From Aquincola agrisoli (GTDB lineage Bacteria > Pseudomonadota > Gammaproteobacteria > Burkholderiales > Burkholderiaceae_C): 64,000 nt of DNA. Numbering within the stretch: position 1 is the stretch's first letter; each line of letters opens with the position of its first letter. The stretch is taken from positions 773,334 to 837,333 of the forward strand of contig NZ_JAZIBG010000028.1 in the NCBI RefSeq assembly GCF_036621135.1. Reading direction: 5' to 3'. The translations under genes and the position numbers were made by a program. The notes below the pieces were generated by a model, which searched no databases, was not told the origin of the DNA, and worked only from the letters and a program-made list of their open reading frames with translations. Shown in pieces: positions 36,512-44,482 of this stretch.

Positions 36512-36542
36512 AAGAAGGCGCCTGGAACCCAGGCGCCTTCTT
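36512..36542. terminator. Terminator between rep and the small membrane peptide
   Basis: AAGAAGGCGCCTGG (36512-36525) pairs perfectly with 36529-36542 around a 3-base loop. The stem base ends in TTCTT on both strands, so it can end rep on plus and the small peptide gene on minus. Confidence 0.82.
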
Positions 36543-36561
36543 GGCGGGATGGCCGCGGCGG

Positions 36562-36639
36562 CTACAGAACGCCCTGGAATACCACCAAGACGAGCAGGAC
36601 GACAACCATGGCCATTTGGACGGCTCTTTGTTGATTCAT
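36562..36639 (-). CDS. Small hydrophobic membrane peptide, 25 residues
   Basis: Starts MNQQRAVQMAMVVVLLVLVV and ends FQGVL with a TAG stop at 36562-36564. The first 8 residues are polar with one Arg. From residue 9 to the end is one hydrophobic helix, so it should sit in the membrane with the N-terminus in the cytoplasm. A GGGAG ribosome site is 10 bases before the ATG at 36637-36639. It has its own terminator downstream and a 15-bp palindrome upstream (36661-36675). I do not recognise a family. The ribosome site, helix and flanking signals support a real gene, but the short length leaves doubt. Confidence 0.6.
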   Translation of the reverse strand: MNQQRAVQMAMVVVLLVLVVFQGVL

Positions 36640-36660
36640 GTACGGGTTCTCCCTTAATTT

Positions 36661-36675
36661 CTTGTAGCGTACAAG
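36661..36675 (-). promoter_or_regulatory. Palindrome upstream of small peptide gene
   Basis: CTTGTA-GCG-TACAAG, perfect 6-bp arms, 22 bases upstream of the peptide start. On the minus strand the TACAAG half could be a -10, which would make it an operator over the promoter. The 100 bases further upstream, to the yceI gene, hold no other feature I can name. Confidence 0.4.
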
Positions 36676-36776
36676 CTTCAAAGGGGGAACGCCACCACCC
36701 TACAGGCGGGTAAACGTAACGGTATGTCTTTTTTGCATGACCCTGCCGGCTCGTCTCGGCCCGCGGCGCTGGACGT

Positions 36777-37346
36777 TTACTGCTTGACGGCTTCCACCTG
36801 CACGATCAGCCGGACGTTGTCGCTGAAGCCGTAGTTCAAGCCGTAGTTCACCCCGAACTGGCTGCGGGCGATCGTGGTCTCGAAGTCGCCGCCGCACACC
36901 TCGCGCTTGAGCATCGGGCTGTTGTAGCAGTTGAACTTGTTGGCCTTCAGCGTGACCGGCAGCGTCTTGCCGAGCAGCGTCAGCGAGCCGCCGACTTCGG
37001 TGACCTTGTCGCCGTTGAAGCTGAACTTGTCGGCGACGAACTTGGCCGTCGGGAATTCGGCCGCGTTCAGGATGTCCTTGCTCTGCAGGTGCTTGTCGAA
37101 GGGCGCCGTGCCGCTGTTGACCGAGGTCGTGTCGATCGTGATCTCGACCTTGCCCGTCTTGGCCGCGCGGTCGAAGCTGACCGAGCCTTCCTTCTTGTCG
37201 AACCGCGCCCGGTTGGTCGAGGTACCGAAATGGTCGATCTCGAAGGTCACGAAGGTGTGCGTCGGGTCGATGGCGTAGGTGTTGGCGTGGGCGGGTGCCG
37301 CCAGCGCGACGAAGGTGGCAGCGAGGGCGAGAGCGGTTTTTTTCAT
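36777..37346 (-). CDS. YceI family periplasmic protein (1)
   Basis: Lipocalin-like beta-barrel protein that binds polyisoprenoids such as ubiquinone precursors. 189 residues from MKKTALALAATFVALAAPAHA, a Sec signal peptide with cleavage after AHA near residue 21. TYAIDPTHTFVTFEIDHFG is the YceI N-terminal signature. Two Cys (NCYNSPMLKREVCGG) may form a disulfide. An in-frame 53-codon extension upstream is excluded. Last of a three-gene set with yceI copy 2 and cytochrome b561. Confidence 0.92.
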   Translation of the reverse strand: MKKTALALAATFVALAAPAHANTYAIDPTHTFVTFEIDHFGTSTNRARFDKKEGSVSFDRAAKTGKVEITIDTTSVNSGTAPFDKHLQSKDILNAAEFPTAKFVADKFSFNGDKVTEVGGSLTLLGKTLPVTLKANKFNCYNSPMLKREVCGGDFETTIARSQFGVNYGLNYGFSDNVRLIVQVEAVKQ

Positions 37347-37416
37347 GGGTCGGACATCCTCGGCAAGAGGAGCAAGGGTTGGAAAGAGGGGGCGCCGGCG
37401 CGGGCGCGGAGCCGGA

Positions 37417-38028
37417 TCAGAGTGCGCCGATGCCGGTAAGTTGCAGCTTGAACTTGACCTGCACGTCGTTGGCGACCATCGAGGTGTCGGCCCACTCGCC
37501 TTCACCGATCTTGAAATCGCCGCGCTTGATCGTGAAGGCGCCGGTGGCCGTCGTGGTGCCGCCCGCCTGGGCCAGCGCCACGGGCACGACCACGTCGCGC
37601 GCCTGGCCCTTGATCGTCAGCTTGCCCGCCACGTCGAACTTGCCGGCCCCCGTCGGCTTGACCGTGGTCGACTGGAAGCTCGCCTGCGGGAACTTGGCGG
37701 TGTTGAACCACAGCGGCTTGACCACCTCGGCCTCGCTCTCCGGCGCGCCCAGGCTGATGCTGGCCAGGTCGATGGTGAGGCCGATCCGGGCGGTCTCGGG
37801 TTTCTTGGGATCGAAGGCGACCTGCGCGTCGAACTTGCGGAACTTGCCGTCGACCGGCACACCCATCTGGCGGCTGGTGAACTGGATGTCGCTTTGCGCC
37901 GGCACGAGCTTGGCATCGGCCTGCGCCCAGGCGGGCGAGGCGGATGCCGCCGCCCACACGGCGGCGGCCAGCAGCGCACGGACGAGGAGCGGGCGGGCGG
38001 CGGAAGACGGGATCGTGTGCTTGTACAT
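37417..38028 (-). CDS. YceI family periplasmic protein (2)
   Basis: 203 residues. The signal peptide (residues 1-36) ends SPAWAQA. The mature part begins KLVPAQSDIQFTSRQMGVPVDGKF, a shorter YceI barrel without the Cys pair of copy 1. The ATG at 38026-38028 follows GGTTCTCC-type spacing, 8 bases after the b561 stop. Paralogue rather than duplicate of the neighbour: the sequences differ throughout. Confidence 0.88.
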   Translation of the reverse strand: MYKHTIPSSAARPLLVRALLAAAVWAAASASPAWAQADAKLVPAQSDIQFTSRQMGVPVDGKFRKFDAQVAFDPKKPETARIGLTIDLASISLGAPESEAEVVKPLWFNTAKFPQASFQSTTVKPTGAGKFDVAGKLTIKGQARDVVVPVALAQAGGTTTATGAFTIKRGDFKIGEGEWADTSMVANDVQVKFKLQLTGIGAL

Positions 38029-38036
38029 GGAGAACC

Positions 38037-38576
38037 TCAGGGGCGGCCGGGCAGCATGCGGCGCAGCAGCCCGTCGCGGTCGATGAAATGGTGCTTGAGC
38101 GCCCCGGCCGCATGGAGGACGACCAGCGCCGCCATCGCGTAGGCCAGCCGGCCGTGCCAGGGCTTGATCGCCTCGGCCAGCGCCTTGTCCGCCGGCACGA
38201 AGTCGGGCAGCGGCAGCACGCCGAACACCACGATCGGGAAGCCCGAGGCCGAGCTGTAGGCCCAGCCCACCAGCGGCACCGCGAAGAACAGCAGGTACAG
38301 CAGGTGGTGCGTGCCGTGCGCGGCCCGCCGCTGCCACGCCGGCATCGGCACGTCGGGCGGCGGGCGGTGCGTCAGGCGCCACAGCAGCCGCAGCGCCGAC
38401 AGGCCCAGGATCACGGCACCCGCCCACTTGTGCCAGTTGTAGAGCTTGAGGCGCTGCGGCGAGAAGGGCATGCCGGTCATCTGCAGCCCCACGAAGAATG
38501 AGCCGATGATCAGCACGGCCAGCAGCCAGTGCAGCGCGATCGCGGTGGATGTGTAGCGCAGGGGCGGGGACGACAT
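38037..38576 (-). CDS. Cytochrome b561 family membrane protein
   Basis: Four-helix di-heme b membrane protein (YceJ/CybB type) probably oxidising ubiquinol. 179 residues from MSSPPLRYTSTAIALHWLLAV. Candidate heme His residues: H in IALHWLL (helix 1), NWHKWAG (helix 2), GTHHLLYLLFF (helix 3) and VVLHAAGALKHH (helix 4). E. coli has the same pairing of b561 with YceI (yceJ-yceI), supporting a quinone-related unit. Confidence 0.92.
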   Translation of the reverse strand: MSSPPLRYTSTAIALHWLLAVLIIGSFFVGLQMTGMPFSPQRLKLYNWHKWAGAVILGLSALRLLWRLTHRPPPDVPMPAWQRRAAHGTHHLLYLLFFAVPLVGWAYSSASGFPIVVFGVLPLPDFVPADKALAEAIKPWHGRLAYAMAALVVLHAAGALKHHFIDRDGLLRRMLPGRP

Positions 38577-38635
38577 GGCTCGGCAGTGTGCCGACGGCGC
38601 GCACCGGGCCTGTTCAGCGCGCTTGACCTCAGGCT

Positions 38636-39529
38636 TCAGACGGGTTGAACGCCGTCCGGTTCCGTGCACAGCCGCGCGAAGGCCTGCGCCACGCCGTCGT
38701 GCTCATGCGGCGGCAGCAGCCGGCGGCGCAGCGCGAAGTCCAGGGTCACGAGCGCCGCGTCCACCGTCATCTCGCCGGCGCGGGCCCGGGCGAGCGCCTC
38801 GTCCACGGGCAGGCAATGGAACTCGGCGACCTCGCCGTCCTGGTTGACCGGCTGGACGCCGGCAGGCAGCGCGAGGTCGAACACATGCAGCCGCTCGGCC
38901 TGCAGGCCTTCGGGGACGTCCCGGTGCAGGCGCAGCACCCGGCCAGGCTGCGCGGCGGCGAACCGCGCCGCGGCCAGCCCCGCCTCCTCCCAGCCTTCGC
39001 GCACCAGCGTCTCGAACGGCGACTGGCCCAGCGGCACGCCGCCGCCGACGAGGTTGTCGAGCTTGCCGGGGTCGGTCGCCTTGCTGAGCGCGCGCCGTGC
39101 GATCCAGAGGTGCGTGGGGCGCCCCGAGGCATCGGCGACATAGCCGTTGGCATGCGCGCCGGCCGTGAGCGTGCCCCAGAACCGCGCCGCCGCACGCTCG
39201 ATCACCGCCAGGGCCGGCGCGCCCGCCGCCGCGGCGGGATCGACCACGGCGTAGCGTTCGTCGCGCCAGCCGGGAATCAGCCCACGCGCACGCAGGCGGT
39301 CGTTGACCTCCGACAACCATGCCGTCGCCTGCGCAGCCTGCGAGAGGCCGACCCCGGTCGCCTCCACCCGGCACAGGGCCGGCCGCGTCGACGCCGCGGC
39401 GAGCAACGCCAGCACGCCCAGGTGCGCCACGCCGACGCTGCCCACCGCCGTCCGGCCGAGCAGGAAGGGCACCCTCGCCTGCTCGCACCGGCAGGCCTGT
39501 TCGACGCACGACCACCCGAGCTGGGACAT
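38636..39529 (-). CDS. DUF4743/Nudix hydrolase
   Basis: 297 residues. Residues 1-110 match the DUF4743-type N-terminal domain that precedes Nudix domains in thiamine-pyrophosphokinase-like proteins. The Nudix box is near residues 162-184: GGGVPLGQSPFETLVREGWEEAG keeps the REGWEEAG core (REx2EExG). Substrate unknown, a nucleoside diphosphate derivative. The start is uncertain: ATG 39529 (MSQLGWSCVE) or ATG 39568. Neither has a good ribosome site. The frame is open far upstream, opposite the DMT gene, which is not coding. Confidence 0.82.
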   Translation of the reverse strand: MSQLGWSCVEQACRCEQARVPFLLGRTAVGSVGVAHLGVLALLAAASTRPALCRVEATGVGLSQAAQATAWLSEVNDRLRARGLIPGWRDERYAVVDPAAAAGAPALAVIERAAARFWGTLTAGAHANGYVADASGRPTHLWIARRALSKATDPGKLDNLVGGGVPLGQSPFETLVREGWEEAGLAAARFAAAQPGRVLRLHRDVPEGLQAERLHVFDLALPAGVQPVNQDGEVAEFHCLPVDEALARARAGEMTVDAALVTLDFALRRRLLPPHEHDGVAQAFARLCTEPDGVQPV

Positions 39530-39670
39530 AAGGGCCGCATTCTTGCGCAGGCGCGACAATCCGCGCATGTTCCCGCGCCGCCGTACCGCCACCGCCGAAG
39601 CATGCGGCCTCCACCACGCCCCTGCCGGCACGGCGCCGGGCCGCCGGTCGACGGGGCCCGGCCCCACGGC

Positions 39671-40552
39671 ATGGTGAGCGGCGTGCAGCGCCCGCTGCAA
39701 GGCATCGGCTTCGTCGTGATCGCCGTCGCCTGCTTCGCCGGCCTCGACACCGGCACCAAGATGGTCAGCAACGTCGTGCCGGTGGTGATGGCGGTCTGGT
39801 TCCGCTACCTCTTCCAGGCGCTGGTGACCGCGCTGGCCATGCTGCCGCGCCGCGGCCTGGGCATGCTGCGCACCCGCCGGCCCGGCCTGCAGTTCGCGCG
39901 CGGCGCGCTGCTCACGGCCTCCAGCGCGTTCTCGTACCTCAGCCTGCGCCACATGCCCGTGGGCGAGTTCACCGCGATCGTGATGCTGACACCGCTGATC
40001 ATCACCCTGATGGCCGCCACCTCGCTCGGCGAGCGCATCACGCCGCTGCGCTGGCTGTGCGTGGGCGGCGGCTTCGTCGGCGCCCTCACGGTCATCCGGC
40101 CCGGCGGGGAGATGTTCACCGTGGCCAGCCTGATGCCGCTCGGCCTGGTGGCGACCAACGCCGCCTACCAGCTGCTGACGAGCCGGCTCGCGAAGACGGA
40201 AGACGCCGCCACCATGCACTTCTACACCGGCTGCATCGGCGCCGGGCTCGCGACGGTGCTGCTGCCGTTCGCATGGACCCCGCTGAGCGCCGGTGTCTGG
40301 ACGGTGCTGGTGCTGATCGGCATCTGCAGCACGCTGGGGCACTACCTGCTCATCCTCGCCTACAGCCGCGCCCCGGTGGCGGTGCTCACGCCCTACCTGT
40401 ACCTGCAGATCGCCTTCGCCACGCTTGCCGGATGGATCGCGTTCTCCCATGTGCCGGACGGCTGGTCGATCACCGGCATCGCGATGATCGGCGTGTGCGG
40501 GGCCCTGGGCACCTGGCTGACCGCCCGCGACCGGCGCCACGCCACGCGCTGA
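39671..40552 (+). CDS. DMT superfamily (EamA) transporter
   Basis: Inner-membrane exporter with two EamA repeats and about ten helices. 293 residues from MVSGVQRPLQGIGFVVI. The first repeat has the WFRYLFQALVTA helix 2, and the second ends LTPYLYLQIAFATLAGWIAF, typical of the family. A 142-base region separates it from the divergent Nudix gene. The substrate cannot be told; relatives export amino acids or drugs. Confidence 0.88.
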   Translation: MVSGVQRPLQGIGFVVIAVACFAGLDTGTKMVSNVVPVVMAVWFRYLFQALVTALAMLPRRGLGMLRTRRPGLQFARGALLTASSAFSYLSLRHMPVGEFTAIVMLTPLIITLMAATSLGERITPLRWLCVGGGFVGALTVIRPGGEMFTVASLMPLGLVATNAAYQLLTSRLAKTEDAATMHFYTGCIGAGLATVLLPFAWTPLSAGVWTVLVLIGICSTLGHYLLILAYSRAPVAVLTPYLYLQIAFATLAGWIAFSHVPDGWSITGIAMIGVCGALGTWLTARDRRHATR

Positions 40553-40573
40553 GCCGCGCCCACCGCCGCCAGC

Positions 40574-43500
40574 CTAGGACAGGGCCATCAGGCTCGCATT
40601 GCCGCCGGCCGCCGCGGTGTTGATCGACACGCTGCGTTCGACCAGCAGCCGCTCCAGCAAAAAAGCGCCCGCCTCGTGGCGGCCGGGGGCCGCGGCCTGC
40701 AGGCCGACGATGGGGCCGGCGCGCTCCGCCAGCGCACGGCTGGCCTCTTGCACGGCCTGGGCGGTGCCGTGCAGCAGCACCGCATCGAAGGCCGCCTCGC
40801 GCAGCGCCGACGGTGCCGTGCCCTCCAGCAGCCGGACGCGCGCGCGCGCCAGGGCCGGCAGCGTGTCGAACACCGCGCGGCCCGCGCCCTCCGCCGGCCA
40901 CACCGCCGTCGAGCCCACGGCCAGCACATGCGCCAGCTGGCAGCGCAGGTCGTCCGCGTCGCCCGCCAGGCAGAGCACCGCGGTGCGCGGCAGCCAGCGG
41001 TAGAGGTTGCGTTCCCCCGTCGGGCCCGGCAGCACCTGCTGCGCCGCGGCCGGCGTGTCGTCGGCCAGGCGGGCGCAGCAGGCCCGCAGCGCGGGCGATC
41101 CCTGCGCCGCGTCGCGCAACGCCAGCAGGGGTGCCAGCGCCTGCGCTCGCGCACCCGGCGCCGCGACCACGGCCGCGGGCGGCACCGGGTCCGCGGGGGA
41201 CGGCGGCCATGCGCCGCCCGCCACCAGCCGCCGCAGGTACAGCGGCCCGCCCGCCTTCGGCCCGGTGCCCGACAGCCCCTCGCCGCCGAACGGCTGCACG
41301 CCCACCACCGCGCCGACGATGTTGCGGTTGACGTAGTGGTTGCCGGCGTGCACCTGCTCGGTCACCTGGGCGATGGTTTCGTCGATGCGGGTGTGCAGCC
41401 CCAGCGTGAGGCCGTAGCCCGTCGCGTTGATCTGCGCGATCAAGGCGTCCAGCCGTTCCCGGCGGTAGCGCAGCACGTGCAGCACCGGCCCGAAGACCTC
41501 GCGCTGCAGTTCGGCCAGCGACTCGATCTCGATCACCGCCGGGGCGACGAAGCTGCCGTACGCGATCGCCTGCGCATCGGCCGCCAGGCGCAGCACCCGG
41601 CGGCCCTGCGCGGCCATCGCGGCGATGTGCGCCTCGATGCCTTCGCGCGCCGCCTCGTCGATCACCGGACCGACGTCGGTCGACAGGCGGTCGGGCACGC
41701 CCAGCGAGAGCGCCTGCAGCGCACCGCGCAGCATCGCCAGCACGGGGTCGGCCGAGTCTTCCTGCAGGCACAGCACGCGCAGCGCCGAGCAGCGCTGGCC
41801 CGCGCTGTCGAAGGCCGAGGCGATCACGTCGGCCACCACCTGCTCGGCCAGCGCCGACGAGTCCACGATCATCGCGTTCTGCCCGCCGGTCTCGGCGATC
41901 AGCAGCAGCGGCTGGCCGCGCTCGTCGAGCCGGCCGGCCAGGCTGCGCTGCAGCAGCCGGGCGACGTCGGTGGAGCCGGTGAACATCACGCCGCGGATGC
42001 GCTCGTCGGCCACCAACGCGGCGCCCACCGTCTCGCCCGGGCCGGGCAGCAGCTGCAGGGCCCCCGCCGGCACGCCGGCCTCGTGCAGCAGGCGCACGGC
42101 CTGCGCGGCGATCAGCGGGGTCTGCTCCGCGGGCTTGGCCAGCACCGTGTTGCCGGCGGCCAGCGCCGCGGCCACCTGGCCGGTGAAGATCGCCAGCGGG
42201 AAGTTCCACGGGCTGATGCAGACGATGGGCCCCAGCGGGGCATGCGCCTCGGTCAGCTCGGCGCGGGCCTGCGCGGCGTAATAGCGCAGGAAGTCCACCG
42301 CCTCGCGCACCTCGCCCACGGCGTTGGCGAGCGTCTTGCCGGCCTCGCGCACGATCAGCCCGAGCAACGGCTGCATCTGCGCTTCCAGCGTGTCGGCCGC
42401 GCGCTCGAGCCGCGCGGCGCGCTCGGCCGGCGGCGTCGCGGCCCACGCGGGCTGCGCCGCCACGGCGGCAGCCGCCGCCTGCGCTGCATCGGCCGGCGTG
42501 GCGTCGACGACGTGGCCGACGACATCGCGCCGGTCGGCCGGGTTGGTGACGGGCTGCGGGGTGCCGGCCGACGGGTCGGCGCCCGCCAGCACCGGCGCCG
42601 CGCTCCATGCCTGCCCCGGCCTCAGCAGCGCGCCGGCCAGCGAGGCCAGCCGGTGCTCGTTCGACAGGTCGATGCCGCTCGAATTGCGCCGCGCCGTGCC
42701 GGCCGGCCCGAACAGCGCCTGCGGCAGCGGGATGGCCGGGTGCGGCAGCCCCGCCTCGCCGTCGGCCGCAGCCTGCCGGTCCACCGCCGCCACCGGGTCG
42801 GCGACCAGCTCGGCGATCGGCACGCCGGCATCGGCGATGCGGTGCACGAAGGAGGTGTTGGCGCCGTTCTCCAGCAGCCGGCGCACCAGGTAGGCCAGCA
42901 GCGTCTCGTGCGTGCCCACCGGCGCGTAGATGCGGCAGGGCCGCGCCAGGCCGCCCTCGGCGCGTGTGCCCACCACCTGGCCGTACAGCGGCTCGCCCAT
43001 GCCGTGCAGGCATTGGAATTCGTACTGCCCCGCGTGGTAGTTCTGCCCCGCCATCGTGTGGATGGCCGCCAGCGTGTGGGCGTTGTGGGTGGCGAACTGC
43101 GGGAACACCGCGTCGGGCGCCGCCAGCAGCCGGCGCGCGCAGGCCAGGTAGCTCACGTCGGTGTGCACCTTGCGGGTGTAGACCGGGTAGCCCTCCAGGC
43201 CGTCGACCTGCGCGCGCTTGATCTCGCTGTCCCAGTAGGCGCCCTTCACCAGCCGCACCATGATGCGCCGCCGCGTGCGGCGCGCCAGATCGACGATGAA
43301 GTCGACGACGTGCGGGCAGCGCTTCTGGTAGGCCTGCACCACGAAGCCGATGCCGTGCCAGCCCTCCAGCCCCGGCTCGGCGCACAGCAGCTCCAGCAGG
43401 TCGAGCGACAGCTCCAGCCGGTCGGCCTCCTCGGCGTCGATGTTGAGGCCGATGTCGTAGTGCCGCGCCAGCAGCGCCAGCGTGCGCAGCCGCGGGTACA

Positions 43501-44344
43501 GCTCGGCCATCGTGCGCTCGACCTGCGCGCGGCTGTAGCGCGGGTGCAGCGCCGAGAGCTTGATCGAGATGCCCGGCCCTTCGTAGATGCCGCGCCCGGC
43601 GGACGCACGGCCGATCGCGTGGATCGCCGCCTCGTACGCCGCCAGGTAGCGCTGCGCGTCGGCGTCCGTCAGCGCCGCCTCGCCGAGCATGTCGTACGAG
43701 TACCGGAAGCCCTCGGCCTCGCGCCGGCGCGCGTTGGCCAGCGCCTCGTCGATCGTCTGGCCGGTGACGAACTGCTCGCCCATCAGCCGCATCGCCATGT
43801 CCACGCCCTTGCGGATCAGCGGCTCGCCGCTGCGCGCCACCACCCGCGCCAGCGCGCTGGCCAGCCCCGTCTCGTTGTGCGTGGTGACGAGCTTGCCGGT
43901 CACCACCAGCCCCCAGGTGGCCGCGTTGACGAAGAGCGAGCCGCTGCGCCCCAGGTGCGCCGCCCAGTTGCCGTCGCCGATCTTGTCGCGGATCAGCGCG
44001 TCGCGTGTCGCGGCATCGGGGATGCGCAGCAGCGCCTCCGCCAAGCACATCAGCGCGACGCCCTCCTGGCTCGACAGCGAGAACTCCTGCACCAGGCCCT
44101 GCACCAGCCCTTCGCGGCCGCCGGCCGACTTGCGCTCGCGCAGCGTCGTCGCGAGCTGGCCGGCCAGCTGCTCCGCCGCGGCTGCCTGGGCAGGCGCCAG
44201 CCGCGCCTGCTCCAGCAGCAGGGCGACGGCCTCGGGCTCCGGCCGCCGATAGGCGGAGGTGACGGCCGCGCGCAGCACGCTTTGAGGCCGCAGCTGCGCC
44301 GCGAAGTCCATGAACGGGCGGGGGGCGTCTGTTGGCGTCTGCAT
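40574..44344 (-). CDS. putA: Bifunctional proline dehydrogenase / P5C dehydrogenase
   Basis: Oxidises proline to glutamate: FAD proline dehydrogenase barrel at about 215-505 (RLVKGAYWDSEIK at 364-376), then an NAD aldehyde dehydrogenase with AETGGQNAMIV and the catalytic Cys in SAGQRCSALR. A long C-terminal domain follows to residue 1256, as in larger type B PutA. The N-terminus (MQTPTDAPRP) goes directly into the alpha arm: the ribbon-helix-helix repressor domain of E. coli PutA is missing, so regulation must come from elsewhere. Good promoter at 44368-44396. Confidence 0.95.
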   Translation of the reverse strand: MQTPTDAPRPFMDFAAQLRPQSVLRAAVTSAYRRPEPEAVALLLEQARLAPAQAAAAEQLAGQLATTLRERKSAGGREGLVQGLVQEFSLSSQEGVALMCLAEALLRIPDAATRDALIRDKIGDGNWAAHLGRSGSLFVNAATWGLVVTGKLVTTHNETGLASALARVVARSGEPLIRKGVDMAMRLMGEQFVTGQTIDEALANARRREAEGFRYSYDMLGEAALTDADAQRYLAAYEAAIHAIGRASAGRGIYEGPGISIKLSALHPRYSRAQVERTMAELYPRLRTLALLARHYDIGLNIDAEEADRLELSLDLLELLCAEPGLEGWHGIGFVVQAYQKRCPHVVDFIVDLARRTRRRIMVRLVKGAYWDSEIKRAQVDGLEGYPVYTRKVHTDVSYLACARRLLAAPDAVFPQFATHNAHTLAAIHTMAGQNYHAGQYEFQCLHGMGEPLYGQVVGTRAEGGLARPCRIYAPVGTHETLLAYLVRRLLENGANTSFVHRIADAGVPIAELVADPVAAVDRQAAADGEAGLPHPAIPLPQALFGPAGTARRNSSGIDLSNEHRLASLAGALLRPGQAWSAAPVLAGADPSAGTPQPVTNPADRRDVVGHVVDATPADAAQAAAAAVAAQPAWAATPPAERAARLERAADTLEAQMQPLLGLIVREAGKTLANAVGEVREAVDFLRYYAAQARAELTEAHAPLGPIVCISPWNFPLAIFTGQVAAALAAGNTVLAKPAEQTPLIAAQAVRLLHEAGVPAGALQLLPGPGETVGAALVADERIRGVMFTGSTDVARLLQRSLAGRLDERGQPLLLIAETGGQNAMIVDSSALAEQVVADVIASAFDSAGQRCSALRVLCLQEDSADPVLAMLRGALQALSLGVPDRLSTDVGPVIDEAAREGIEAHIAAMAAQGRRVLRLAADAQAIAYGSFVAPAVIEIESLAELQREVFGPVLHVLRYRRERLDALIAQINATGYGLTLGLHTRIDETIAQVTEQVHAGNHYVNRNIVGAVVGVQPFGGEGLSGTGPKAGGPLYLRRLVAGGAWPPSPADPVPPAAVVAAPGARAQALAPLLALRDAAQGSPALRACCARLADDTPAAAQQVLPGPTGERNLYRWLPRTAVLCLAGDADDLRCQLAHVLAVGSTAVWPAEGAGRAVFDTLPALARARVRLLEGTAPSALREAAFDAVLLHGTAQAVQEASRALAERAGPIVGLQAAAPGRHEAGAFLLERLLVERSVSINTAAAGGNASLMALS

Positions 44345-44367
44345 CGCAAGCTCCGGGGTGCCCAGGC

Positions 44368-44396
44368 ACTATAGGAACGCACCCCCGGCAAGGCAA
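44368..44396 (-). promoter_or_regulatory. putA promoter
   Basis: TTGCCT (44391-44396), 17-base spacer and TATAGT (44368-44373) on the minus strand, 24 bases before the putA ATG. A CCGGAG ribosome site lies in between. Confidence 0.7.
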
Positions 44397-44482
44397 CGCG
44401 AGCCGGCCTGCCGCGGGGAACGGCGGCGGCGGCGCCCCGCTGAGGGTCTGCCACCACGCGGCCGCGCCGCCACCTCGGTAGC

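Noticed and set aside
38636..40540. A 634-codon minus-strand frame covering both the Nudix gene and the DMT transporter region
   Set aside because: Only its last 297 codons match a protein family. The rest is opposite the transporter gene, which has a clear membrane-protein sequence on plus.
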